Source of the DNA: Eubacteriales Family XIII. Incertae Sedis bacterium
GTDB lineage: Bacteria; Bacillota; Clostridia; Peptostreptococcales; Anaerovoracaceae
Direction of reading: 5' to 3'
DNA length: 6,145 nucleotides
Assembly (NCBI GenBank): GCA_031254995.1
Contig: JAIRTJ010000150.1
Location: 1 to 6,145, forward strand
This document shows, piece by piece, positions 1 to 4,948 of the stretch. Within the stretch, counting starts at the first letter, position 1. Each line of letters starts with the position of its first letter. Position numbers and translations under genes: made by a program. The notes beneath the pieces are model-generated. The model worked only from the letters and a program-made list of their open reading frames with translations, searched no databases and was not told where the DNA came from.

Positions 1-327
1 GTTCCGTTCGAACCGGTCGCTCCCGCCGTGAGCCCCGGGGAAGACGCGATTGCGACGATTGTTCGAAAGCAGGACGAGACAAAGATTGAACGAGAACAAA
101 CGACGGACAAACAGGTGCGCGACTTCTCCGATTCGGTTGCGACGCCGAGCGGAGACGCGGCGACAGTCGAATCCGCCGGAAACAATAAACTGATCATCGG
201 ACTCGCAGCCATACTTCTGTTCGCCGCTATCGGCGCGGGAATCCTGAGCAGCAAAGGCCTGTTGGATTTAGACCCGTACGCGCAATGGATCACCGACACC
301 TTCGGCAATATCTTCGGAGATCAATGA
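1..327 (+). CDS. C-terminal part of a single-pass membrane protein of unknown function
   Basis: The reading frame is open from base 1 to the TGA at 325-327, so the gene begins upstream and about 108 codons are visible. I do not recognise the family. The first ~60 visible residues form a polar, charged, Pro/Ala/Thr-rich stretch that looks like a disordered linker. One hydrophobic segment follows at visible residues ~63-82 (KLIIGLAAILLFAAIGAGIL), long enough for one membrane helix. A ~25-residue tail ending in FGDQ comes after it. This layout suggests a protein anchored near its C-terminus, with the main domain, lying outside the window, on the N-terminal side. A GTG at 28 could be mistaken for a start, but no Shine-Dalgarno precedes it and the frame continues upstream. 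The gene lies before an independent promoter and is probably unrelated to the downstream operon. Confidence 0.6.
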   Translation, partial: VPFEPVAPAVSPGEDAIATIVRKQDETKIEREQTTDKQVRDFSDSVATPSGDAATVESAGNNKLIIGLAAILLFAAIGAGILSSKGLLDLDPYAQWITDTFGNIFGDQ

Positions 328-333
328 CGCCGC

Positions 334-419
334 GGCCTTGATCGGTCGATCGACAGGAAATCGCTGTTCGCCCGTCACTCCGGTTTTGCCCGCCTCGAAT
401 CGATCACAGGCCTATTTTT
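334..419 (+). terminator. Weak candidate terminator after the membrane-protein gene
   Basis: GGCC (334-337) plus TGATCG (339-344) can pair with CGATCA (401-406) plus GGCC (409-412), and the 3' arm is followed by TATTTTT (413-419). The pairing gives about 10 base pairs with a small bulge, and the T-run is in the right place. The enclosed region is long (about 56 bases), although it includes the self-complementary GTCGATCGAC at 345-354 that could fold by itself. The position just after a stop codon and before a new promoter fits termination. The long loop makes this uncertain. Confidence 0.3.
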
Positions 420-439
420 GAAAAAAAGCATTGCAAAAC

Positions 440-468
440 TTGACAAGCGTCCGCCGGGATAGTAATAT
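440..468 (+). promoter_or_regulatory. Sigma70/SigA-type promoter of the T-box leader and oxidoreductase operon
   Basis: A perfect -35 box TTGACA (440-445) and a -10 box TAATAT (463-468, one mismatch to TATAAT) are separated by exactly 17 bases. An A/T-rich tract with T5 and A7 runs lies upstream at about 413-439 and could act as an UP element. The predicted transcription start is near A475, about 55 bases before the first helix of the T-box. No operator-like repeat overlaps the boxes, so control probably falls on the downstream T-box rather than on initiation. Confidence 0.85.
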
Positions 469-474
469 CTATCC

Positions 475-780
475 ATTACAGCGTTTCGCAAAGTTCTTGA
501 TTTTGATCGGCGCGAAACGAATACGCAAAGGCTGTGACAGGGAGAGTAGATTTCGGACAAGCGTCTCAAGAGAGAAGTCGGAAGGTGAAAAGGCTTCGTC
601 GCTCCCGGATCGAAGATCACCCTCGAGCCTGCCCCGTGAAAGCGATCGTCGCGATTAAGGGGGCACGTGTGCGGCGCGTTAAGCGAAAAGAGCGGTGATG
701 CGAGGAGTTATTCGCGTCGTCAGCGAGGTGGTACCACGGTAAAATTCGTCCTCGGGTCTTATGATCCGAGGACTTTTATT
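475..780 (+). promoter_or_regulatory. T-box riboswitch leader, probably sensing tRNA-Ile
   Basis: This 5' leader binds uncharged tRNA and decides between an antiterminator and a terminator. Stem I spans about 529-630. Its base is AGGCT (529-533) paired with AGCCT (626-630), with a kink-turn-like UGA/GA element above it. AGGG (539-542) pairs with CCCT (620-623). The loop-E AGTA lies at 545-548. The distal AGAGAG motif and a hairpin (574-579 with 592-597) enclose the typical GGTGAAAA loop. The 3' side of the specifier loop reads GAAG-ATC-A, giving ATC (616-618, Ile) as the specifier followed by the usual A. A Stem II candidate pairs 631-635 with 660-664, and a Stem III candidate lies at about 696-722. 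The T-box core GGTGGTACCACGG is at 727-739. CGAGG (724-728) can pair with CCTCG (750-754) as the antiterminator. The bulge UGGU (729-732) would pair with a tRNA ending in ACCA, matching discriminator A73 of tRNA-Ile. The T-box call is firm. The Ile assignment is inferred by eye. Confidence 0.93.
748..780 (+). terminator. Intrinsic terminator of the T-box switch
   Basis: GTCCTCGG (748-755) pairs perfectly with CCGAGGAC (766-773) around a 10-base loop, followed directly by TTTTATT (774-780). The 5' arm contains the CCTCG that the antiterminator uses, so the two structures exclude each other. With charged tRNA this hairpin should stop transcription about 80 bases before the first structural gene. 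Confidence 0.9.
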
Positions 781-801
781 CATCGGAAGCGGAGGGGCGA
801 A

Positions 802-831
802 CGAAAATCGCGAGTGAACGATGCGTTTTCG
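802..831 (+). other. Hairpin between the T-box terminator and the first gene
   Basis: CGAAAA-(T)-CGC (802-811) pairs with GCG-TTTTCG (823-831), giving nine base pairs with one bulged T and an 11-base loop. It would form only in readthrough transcripts. It ends 14 bases before the Shine-Dalgarno sequence (846-852) and so does not cover it. It could be a stability element or chance. Confidence 0.3.
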
Positions 832-859
832 AGACCGCCGGACGGAAAGGAGTTCGATC

Positions 860-1450
860 ATGATAGAAATACGTTGGCATGGGCGAGGAGGACAAGGCGC
901 CAAGACAGCCGCGCTCTTGCTCGCCGACGCGGCGTTTGAAACGGGGCTTTACGTGCAGGGATTTCCGGAGTACGGACCCGAGCGCATGGGCGCGCCCATC
1001 ACCGCGTACAATCGTTTGAGCGAGAGTCCCATCCGCGTGCATTCCAATATCTACGATCCGGACATCGTGGTGGTTGTGGATGAGACCCTGCTGAAATCCG
1101 TAGACGTCGCGGCGGGCTTGAAGGAGACGGGCAAGCTCCTGATCAATACGAACAGCGAGCCGGAATCCGTGTTGAAAGCCTTCCCGGGATTCAAAGGGAG
1201 TATTTACGCGATAGACGCCGCGGACATCTCTCGGAGGACCATCGGTCGCAATCTCCCGAACACGCCCCTGCTGTCCGCCGTCGTCAAACTTTCAGGCATC
1301 ATGGACGAAGAATCGTTCTTTGAGAATATGAAAAAGGCATTCAGAGAGAAATTTTCTCACAAGACTGAGATGATCGACGGCAACATGAACGCCGTTCGAG
1401 AGGCTTGGGCGAGCGTCGTTCCGCTCAACGAGGTCGCGGCACGAAATTGA
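860..1450 (+). CDS. porC: 2-oxoacid:ferredoxin oxidoreductase, gamma subunit (pyruvate/2-ketoisovalerate type)
   Basis: This is the gamma subunit of a four-subunit, TPP-dependent 2-oxoacid:ferredoxin oxidoreductase. The enzyme interconverts 2-oxoacid + CoA + oxidised ferredoxin with acyl-CoA + CO2 + reduced ferredoxin in the cytoplasm. The 196-residue length is usual for this subunit. The N-terminus carries the family signature, HGRGGQGAKTAA at residues 7-18, and PEYGPERMGAP at 36-46 is typical of the POR/VOR gamma fold. The start at ATG 860 is chosen because AAAGGAG (846-852) lies seven bases upstream and the protein then begins MIEIRWHGRGG. An in-frame ATG at 821 would add a basic, non-family extension and has no ribosome site. 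The gene is first in the operon behind the T-box, 80 bases after the terminator, so its expression should depend on antitermination. Sequence alone does not separate pyruvate from branched-chain oxoacid specificity, so the por symbol is provisional (vor is possible). Confidence 0.9.
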   Translation: MIEIRWHGRGGQGAKTAALLLADAAFETGLYVQGFPEYGPERMGAPITAYNRLSESPIRVHSNIYDPDIVVVVDETLLKSVDVAAGLKETGKLLINTNSEPESVLKAFPGFKGSIYAIDAADISRRTIGRNLPNTPLLSAVVKLSGIMDEESFFENMKKAFREKFSHKTEMIDGNMNAVREAWASVVPLNEVAARN

Positions 1451-1459
1451 CGAGAAGCG

Positions 1460-1486
1460 CGCCGTCTTCGCGTCGGCGGATTTTCA
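1460..1486 (+). other. Intercistronic hairpin followed by GGATTTTCA
   Basis: In the 87-base gap between the gamma and delta genes, CGCCG (1460-1464) pairs with CGGCG (1474-1478) around a nine-base loop, followed at once by a short T-run within GGATTTTCA (1478-1486). It resembles a weak terminator or an RNA processing/stability element. The same nine-base tail follows a hairpin in the alpha-beta gap. With only four T residues, strong termination is unlikely. Confidence 0.3.
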
Positions 1487-1537
1487 AAGAAAAGATCGGT
1501 CGCGACTCGCGATCGCAACGAAAGGACAGGGAGGCAT

Positions 1538-1861
1538 ATGACGAAAGAGAATATGATGAGGATGATCAACGAGACCTCTTCGTGGCGGGAGATCACTGCG
1601 GGAGGCTTCGTGTACGGTGAGGGGAATTCCGAATTCTTCAATACGGGCGATTGGCGAGTGCGAACGCCTGTTTGGGATGAATCGAAGTGCAAGCAGTGTT
1701 TGCTGTGCTATCCCGTCTGCCCGGACAGCTCCATTCCCGCGAAAAACGGCAAGCGACTCGATTTCGATTTTGATCATTGCAAGGGTTGCGCCATCTGCGC
1801 GCGAGTTTGTCCCTTCGGCGCCATAGCCGTCGTCGCGGCGGGAGAGGAGGACGCGCAATGA
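1538..1861 (+). CDS. porD: 2-oxoacid:ferredoxin oxidoreductase, delta subunit (2x[4Fe-4S] ferredoxin-like)
   Basis: This is the electron-transfer subunit, which passes electrons from the TPP/Fe-S site of the alpha-beta core to external ferredoxin. The 107-residue protein has a ~45-residue N-terminal arm with W-R and G-F-V-Y-G-E-G segments that fits the delta family. Two complete CxxCxxCxxxCP motifs follow, with cysteines at 51, 54, 57, 61 and at 81, 84, 87, 91. They predict two [4Fe-4S] clusters. ATG 1538 is the most upstream plausible start. AGGGAGG (1528-1534) lies only three bases from it, and the alternative AAGGA (1522-1526) lies further away. ATGs at 1553, 1556 and 1562 lack a suitably placed site. 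The stop overlaps the alpha-subunit start as ATGA, so translation of the two is probably coupled. Confidence 0.9.
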   Translation: MTKENMMRMINETSSWREITAGGFVYGEGNSEFFNTGDWRVRTPVWDESKCKQCLLCYPVCPDSSIPAKNGKRLDFDFDHCKGCAICARVCPFGAIAVVAAGEEDAQ

Positions 1862-3036
1862 GCAGGAAGGACAGAATGTCGGGGAATCAAGCCATCGCCG
1901 TCGCGATCAGGCAGATCAATCCCGATGTCATCGCGGCATTTCCCATCACGCCCTCAACGGAGATCCCTCAATATGTGTCCGCTTTCAAGGCGGACGGCCT
2001 TATCGACACGGAGTTTATCGCCGTCGAATCGGAGCACAGCGCAATGTCGGCATGCATCGGCGCCTCCGCCGCCGGCGTGCGCGCGATGACGGCGACCAGT
2101 TCCGCCGGCATGGCGCTCATGTACGAACTGCTCTATGTGGCGGCGTCCGACAGGCTTCCCATCGTGATGGCGGCGGTCAACAGGGCTCTCACCGGGCCGA
2201 TCAACATCAATGCGGATCATTCCGATTCCATGGGCGCGAAGGATTCGGGTTGGATACAGATATACAGCGAAAACGCGCAGGAAGCCTACGATAATATGCT
2301 CATGGCGCACCGCATAGCCGAACACCCGGACGTGCTTTTGCCCGTCATGATCTGTCAGGACGGATTCATCACGAGTCACGCCATCGAAAACATCGTCATC
2401 GAGGACGACGAGTCGGCGCGCGCGTTCACCGGGGAGTACAACCCCGCAAAACACCTGCTCAATCCAAAGGAGAGCCTCGGCGTCGGCCCGTACAGCGTTT
2501 CCGCATTCTACATGGAGATGAAGAGAAGTCAGTTTGAAGCCATGAACAACGCGCGGAAGGTCATTCGCGACGTATCCGAGGATTTCGCGAAGCGCATGGG
2601 TCGCAGCTACGGCATGTTTGAGGCATACAGAATGGAAGACGCGGAGACGGCAGTATTGCTCATGGGTTCGTCGGCGGGCACGGGTAAGGACGCGGTCGAC
2701 GCGTTGCGAGAGAAAGGCGTCAAGGCCGGGTTGGTCAAACTTCGCGTATTTCGCCCATTTCCGGCGGAGGAATTGGCGACGGTGTTTCGCGGCGTAAAAG
2801 CGCTCGGAATCATGGATAAGTGCGACGGGTTTTCAGGAAACGGCGGCCCTCTCGGCGCGGAAGTGCGCGCGGCTCTCTACGGCAAATCCGACGGAATCAA
2901 GACTTGCAATTACATATTCGGTCTCGGAGGCAGGGATATCAAGGTCGAGGATTTCCGCGTCATTTTCGGAGAATTGAAAGATGGAATCGATGGGAAACCG
3001 TTGCCTGATTGTCGGTACATCGGTGTGCGAGGATAG
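1858..3036 (+). CDS. porA: 2-oxoacid:ferredoxin oxidoreductase, alpha subunit (pyruvate synthase PorA-like)
   Basis: This alpha subunit contributes the pyrimidine-binding half of the TPP site and a transketolase C-terminal-like domain. At 392 residues it has normal family length. The N-terminal domain shows SGNQA (8-12), FPITPSTE (28-35) and VESEHSAMSA (56-65). This segment contains the glutamate (E57 or E59) expected to activate the TPP aminopyrimidine. The segment NRALTGPININADHSDSM (about 108-125) is strongly POR/VOR-like, and CDGFSGNGGPLGAEV near residue 322 is typical of the C-terminal domain. Start 1858 has GGAGAGGAGG (1841-1850) seven bases upstream and overlaps the delta stop by four bases. 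ATG 1876, behind AGGAAGGA, is a possible alternative but would remove residues that usually precede SGN. The overall look favours pyruvate as substrate. The Ile-type T-box upstream raises the possibility of branched-chain 2-oxoacids. Confidence 0.92.
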   Translation: MSRKDRMSGNQAIAVAIRQINPDVIAAFPITPSTEIPQYVSAFKADGLIDTEFIAVESEHSAMSACIGASAAGVRAMTATSSAGMALMYELLYVAASDRLPIVMAAVNRALTGPININADHSDSMGAKDSGWIQIYSENAQEAYDNMLMAHRIAEHPDVLLPVMICQDGFITSHAIENIVIEDDESARAFTGEYNPAKHLLNPKESLGVGPYSVSAFYMEMKRSQFEAMNNARKVIRDVSEDFAKRMGRSYGMFEAYRMEDAETAVLLMGSSAGTGKDAVDALREKGVKAGLVKLRVFRPFPAEELATVFRGVKALGIMDKCDGFSGNGGPLGAEVRAALYGKSDGIKTCNYIFGLGGRDIKVEDFRVIFGELKDGIDGKPLPDCRYIGVRG

Positions 3037-3039
3037 CAT

Positions 3040-3076
3040 TTCGCGGCGCTTGAGCGCAATGCGCGAAGGATTTTCA
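3040..3076 (+). other. Intercistronic bulged hairpin between alpha and beta genes, followed by GGATTTTCA
   Basis: TTCGCG (3040-3045) pairs with CGCGAA (3062-3067), and the adjacent GCGC (3046-3049) pairs with GCGC (3054-3057) around a TTGA loop. AATG (3058-3061) is left as a bulge. GGATTTTCA (3068-3076) follows, as after the hairpin in the gamma-delta gap. It may slow polymerase, block exonucleases or help set the alpha:beta ratio. None of this is shown by sequence alone. Confidence 0.35.
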
Positions 3077-3099
3077 GTTGAGGAGAAGTGAGGTCAAAT

Positions 3100-4044
3100 A
3101 TGTCATTTACCGCGTATACATTGAAACATATATCTGATCGCCAGGAACGTTTGGCGCCGGGCCATCGGATGTGCGCCGGTTGCGGATCCACCGTGGGCGT
3201 GCGCGCCGTCCTTCGCGCGTTGAAACCCGAGGACAGAGCCGTGATCACATCCGCGACAAGCTGTCTCGAGGTATCGTCATGCACCTACCCGTACACGTCG
3301 TGGGAGGATTCTTTCATTCATACGGCATTTGAAAACGCGGCGGCGACCACAAGCGGAGTCGAGGCCGCCTACATCGCGAAAAAGAAGAAGGGGAAATTGG
3401 ACGAAACGTACAAATTCATCACCTTCGGCGGCGACGGCGGCACCTACGACATCGGATTTCAATCCCTGTCGGGCGCGATGGAGCGCGGCACGGACATGGT
3501 CTACGTATGTTACGACAACGAAGCCTACATGAATACAGGCATCCAACGCTCATCGTCCACGCCTCTCTATGCCGATACGACCACTTCCGCGGTAGGCGCG
3601 AAGTCGAACGGAAAGCCGCAGTTCAAGAAGGATCTGACGAAGATCATGGCGGCGCATCATATCCCATATGTTGCACAAACTACCTATATTGGAAATTTTA
3701 AGGATATTCATCAAAAGGCCGAAACTGCCATCTACACGGAAGGCCCGGCGTTTTTGAACATCCTCGCGCCCTGCCCCCGAGGTTGGAGATACGACGAATC
3801 CAATTTGACGGACATCTGCAAAGCCGCGGTGGACAGTTGCGTCTGGCCTCTGTTCGAAGTCATAGACGGCGAATGGGTTTTGAATTACGAGCCGAAGAAG
3901 AAATTGCCCGTGAAGGAGTACCTGGCGATGCAGGGGCGATTCAAACACCTGTTCAAACCCGAAAACGAGCATCTCATCGACGAGATACAGGACGGCGTGG
4001 ATTGCCGGTGGGAAGAACTCCGATCGCTGTGCGGCATCGGGTGA
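3100..4044 (+). CDS. porB: 2-oxoacid:ferredoxin oxidoreductase, beta subunit (pyruvate synthase PorB-like)
   Basis: The beta subunit binds the TPP diphosphate through Mg2+ and carries the proximal [4Fe-4S] cluster. With start ATG 3100 the protein has 314 residues, normal for the family. Cluster ligands are expected at C25 and C28 (MCAGCG), C55 (TSCLEV) and C225 (APCPRGW). The TPP motif begins GGDGGTYDIGFQ (110-121) and ends in DNEAYMNTG (139-147), a block very characteristic of pyruvate synthase beta chains. A GTG at 3088 is in frame but only two bases from AGGAG, so ATG 3100 is preferred, probably using GTGAGG (3088-3093) six bases upstream. The gene lies 63 bases after the alpha stop and ends the operon. 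No clear terminator follows. Identity as the POR/VOR beta subunit is secure. The exact substrate is not. Confidence 0.92.
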   Translation: MSFTAYTLKHISDRQERLAPGHRMCAGCGSTVGVRAVLRALKPEDRAVITSATSCLEVSSCTYPYTSWEDSFIHTAFENAAATTSGVEAAYIAKKKKGKLDETYKFITFGGDGGTYDIGFQSLSGAMERGTDMVYVCYDNEAYMNTGIQRSSSTPLYADTTTSAVGAKSNGKPQFKKDLTKIMAAHHIPYVAQTTYIGNFKDIHQKAETAIYTEGPAFLNILAPCPRGWRYDESNLTDICKAAVDSCVWPLFEVIDGEWVLNYEPKKKLPVKEYLAMQGRFKHLFKPENEHLIDEIQDGVDCRWEELRSLCGIG

Positions 4045-4057
4045 CCCTCATCCATTT

Positions 4058-4087
4058 TTGACATAAAGCCCTGATTAATCGTATAAT
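4058..4087 (+). promoter_or_regulatory. Near-perfect sigma70/SigA-type promoter directly in front of scpA
   Basis: TTGACA (4058-4063) and TATAAT (4082-4087) are both exact consensus and separated by 18 bases. Only seven bases lie between the -10 box and the scpA ATG at 4095, so the predicted start of transcription (about 4094-4096) coincides with the start codon. The promoter separates scpA from the oxidoreductase operon, whose last stop is at 4042-4044. Confidence 0.85.
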
Positions 4088-4094
4088 ATTATTC

Positions 4095-4832
4095 ATGTCG
4101 TACAAGGTGAAATTGAATATATTCGAGGGGCCTTTTGATCTGCTCGTCTATCTGATCGAAAACGCTGAGATGAGCATCTACGATATCAGGGTTTCGGAGA
4201 TCACGTCGCAATACCTCCGGCACATCGAGATGATGCGGGAACAGGATGTCATGGTCGGCGCGGATTTTCTTGTGCTCGCCGCAACGTTGATCGAACTCAA
4301 GTCGAAAATGCTCTTGCCTCGAATCAAAGCGGACGGCGAGATCGAAGAGGATCCTCGCGCGGAACTCGCGCAGAAATTGATCGAATACTCCAAGTTCAAG
4401 AAACTTGCCGCCGCCCTCGAAGAGCAGATGGATTTCGCCGCGCTGAAATTGGTCAAGCCCAAGGAGGATTTGACGCCCTATACCGGAGAGCCGGACGAAT
4501 ACCTCCTGCTGGATACGGAGCATTTCATCGCCGCGTTCAAAGCCTTTATATACAAGAAGCGAAAGAACGAAGAGATCTTGTACATACAAAATCGCGCCGG
4601 ACGCGAACGTATGAGCGTCGCCGCGAAGAAAAGCTCTATTCGACGATTTCTGCAAAAGGCGAAGGATCGATTTGTGCGCTTTCGAGAATTGCTGTCGCCC
4701 GAGAGCGATCGCTGCGACAAGGTCGTCACATTCGTTTCTCTGCTGGAGATGATAAAGTCCGGATTGGCGAGCGTGCGGCAATCCGGGAATTTCAAAGAGA
4801 TCGAAGTTACGTTCAAATCGTCCGAGAGATAG
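4095..4832 (+). CDS. scpA: Segregation and condensation protein A (kleisin subunit of SMC-ScpAB)
   Basis: ScpA is the kleisin that bridges the SMC ATPase heads and binds ScpB, forming the condensin ring that compacts and separates bacterial chromosomes. The 245-residue length is typical. The N-terminal SMC-neck-binding region is clear: F-EGPFDLL (10-17), IYDI (28-31), EITSQYL (35-41), and ADFLVLAATLIELKSKMLLP (56-75). A charged middle region follows that would bind ScpB. The last ~80 residues, with VTFVSLLEMIKSG (211-223) and a final EIEVTF strand (235-240), form the winged-helix domain that binds the SMC head cap. The N-terminus lines up with family starts at ATG 4095, so this start is well supported. 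No Shine-Dalgarno sequence precedes it (only GTATAATATTATTC), and the promoter spacing predicts a leaderless transcript. Confidence 0.95.
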   Translation: MSYKVKLNIFEGPFDLLVYLIENAEMSIYDIRVSEITSQYLRHIEMMREQDVMVGADFLVLAATLIELKSKMLLPRIKADGEIEEDPRAELAQKLIEYSKFKKLAAALEEQMDFAALKLVKPKEDLTPYTGEPDEYLLLDTEHFIAAFKAFIYKKRKNEEILYIQNRAGRERMSVAAKKSSIRRFLQKAKDRFVRFRELLSPESDRCDKVVTFVSLLEMIKSGLASVRQSGNFKEIEVTFKSSER

Positions 4833-4948
4833 GCGACGCGCGCGAAACGCGCCTCGCGGAATCCATGCGAAATGCGCGCGGCAAGGAGCCTTGAGCCGAG
4901 ATTTCGCGGCGCCGAGCGAACGCGACGCGCGACGGGAACGGAGAGGAT
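4833..4948 (+). other. GC-rich spacer between scpA and scpB with hairpin potential, no gene seen
   Basis: This 116-base gap is dominated by CG-rich steps. GCGCG (4838-4842) can pair with CGCGC (4848-4852), CAAG (4882-4885) with CTTG (4890-4893), and TTCGC (4903-4907) with GCGAA (4916-4920). ATTTCGCGGCGC (4901-4912) repeats exactly the 12 bases at 3038-3049 in the alpha-beta gap. I see no promoter, terminator T-run or convincing short gene. The scpB ribosome site GGAGAGG (4940-4946) is at its end. Confidence 0.4.

Noticed and set aside
345..354. Perfect palindrome GTCGATCGAC as a possible operator
   Set aside because: It is about 90 bases upstream of the promoter, has no second copy near it, and CG/AT-mixed palindromes are common at this base composition.
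821..859. Upstream ATG at 821 as the start of the gamma subunit
   Set aside because: It lacks a Shine-Dalgarno sequence, falls in a hairpin and adds a basic extension not typical of the family. ATG 860 has an ideal AAAGGAG.
431..939. Short + strand frames (431-658 and 667-939) across the T-box leader
   Set aside because: They run through the promoter, conserved T-box helices and terminator, have no ribosome sites, and the second continues out of frame into the gamma gene.
1954..2454. A 166-codon minus-strand frame inside the alpha-subunit gene
   Set aside because: The translation is rich in R, H, V and G with no family motif. The + strand frame is an unmistakable PorA-like protein.
3088..3099. 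GTG 3088 as the start of the beta subunit
   Set aside because: The AGGAG site is only two bases away, too close. ATG 3100 fits family length and has GTGAGG at six bases.
4036..4057. Possible terminator after the beta-subunit gene
   Set aside because: Only a GGG-TGA-CCC mini-stem (4039-4047) is present before the T5 run at 4055-4059, and those T residues overlap the scpA -35 box. This is too weak to call.
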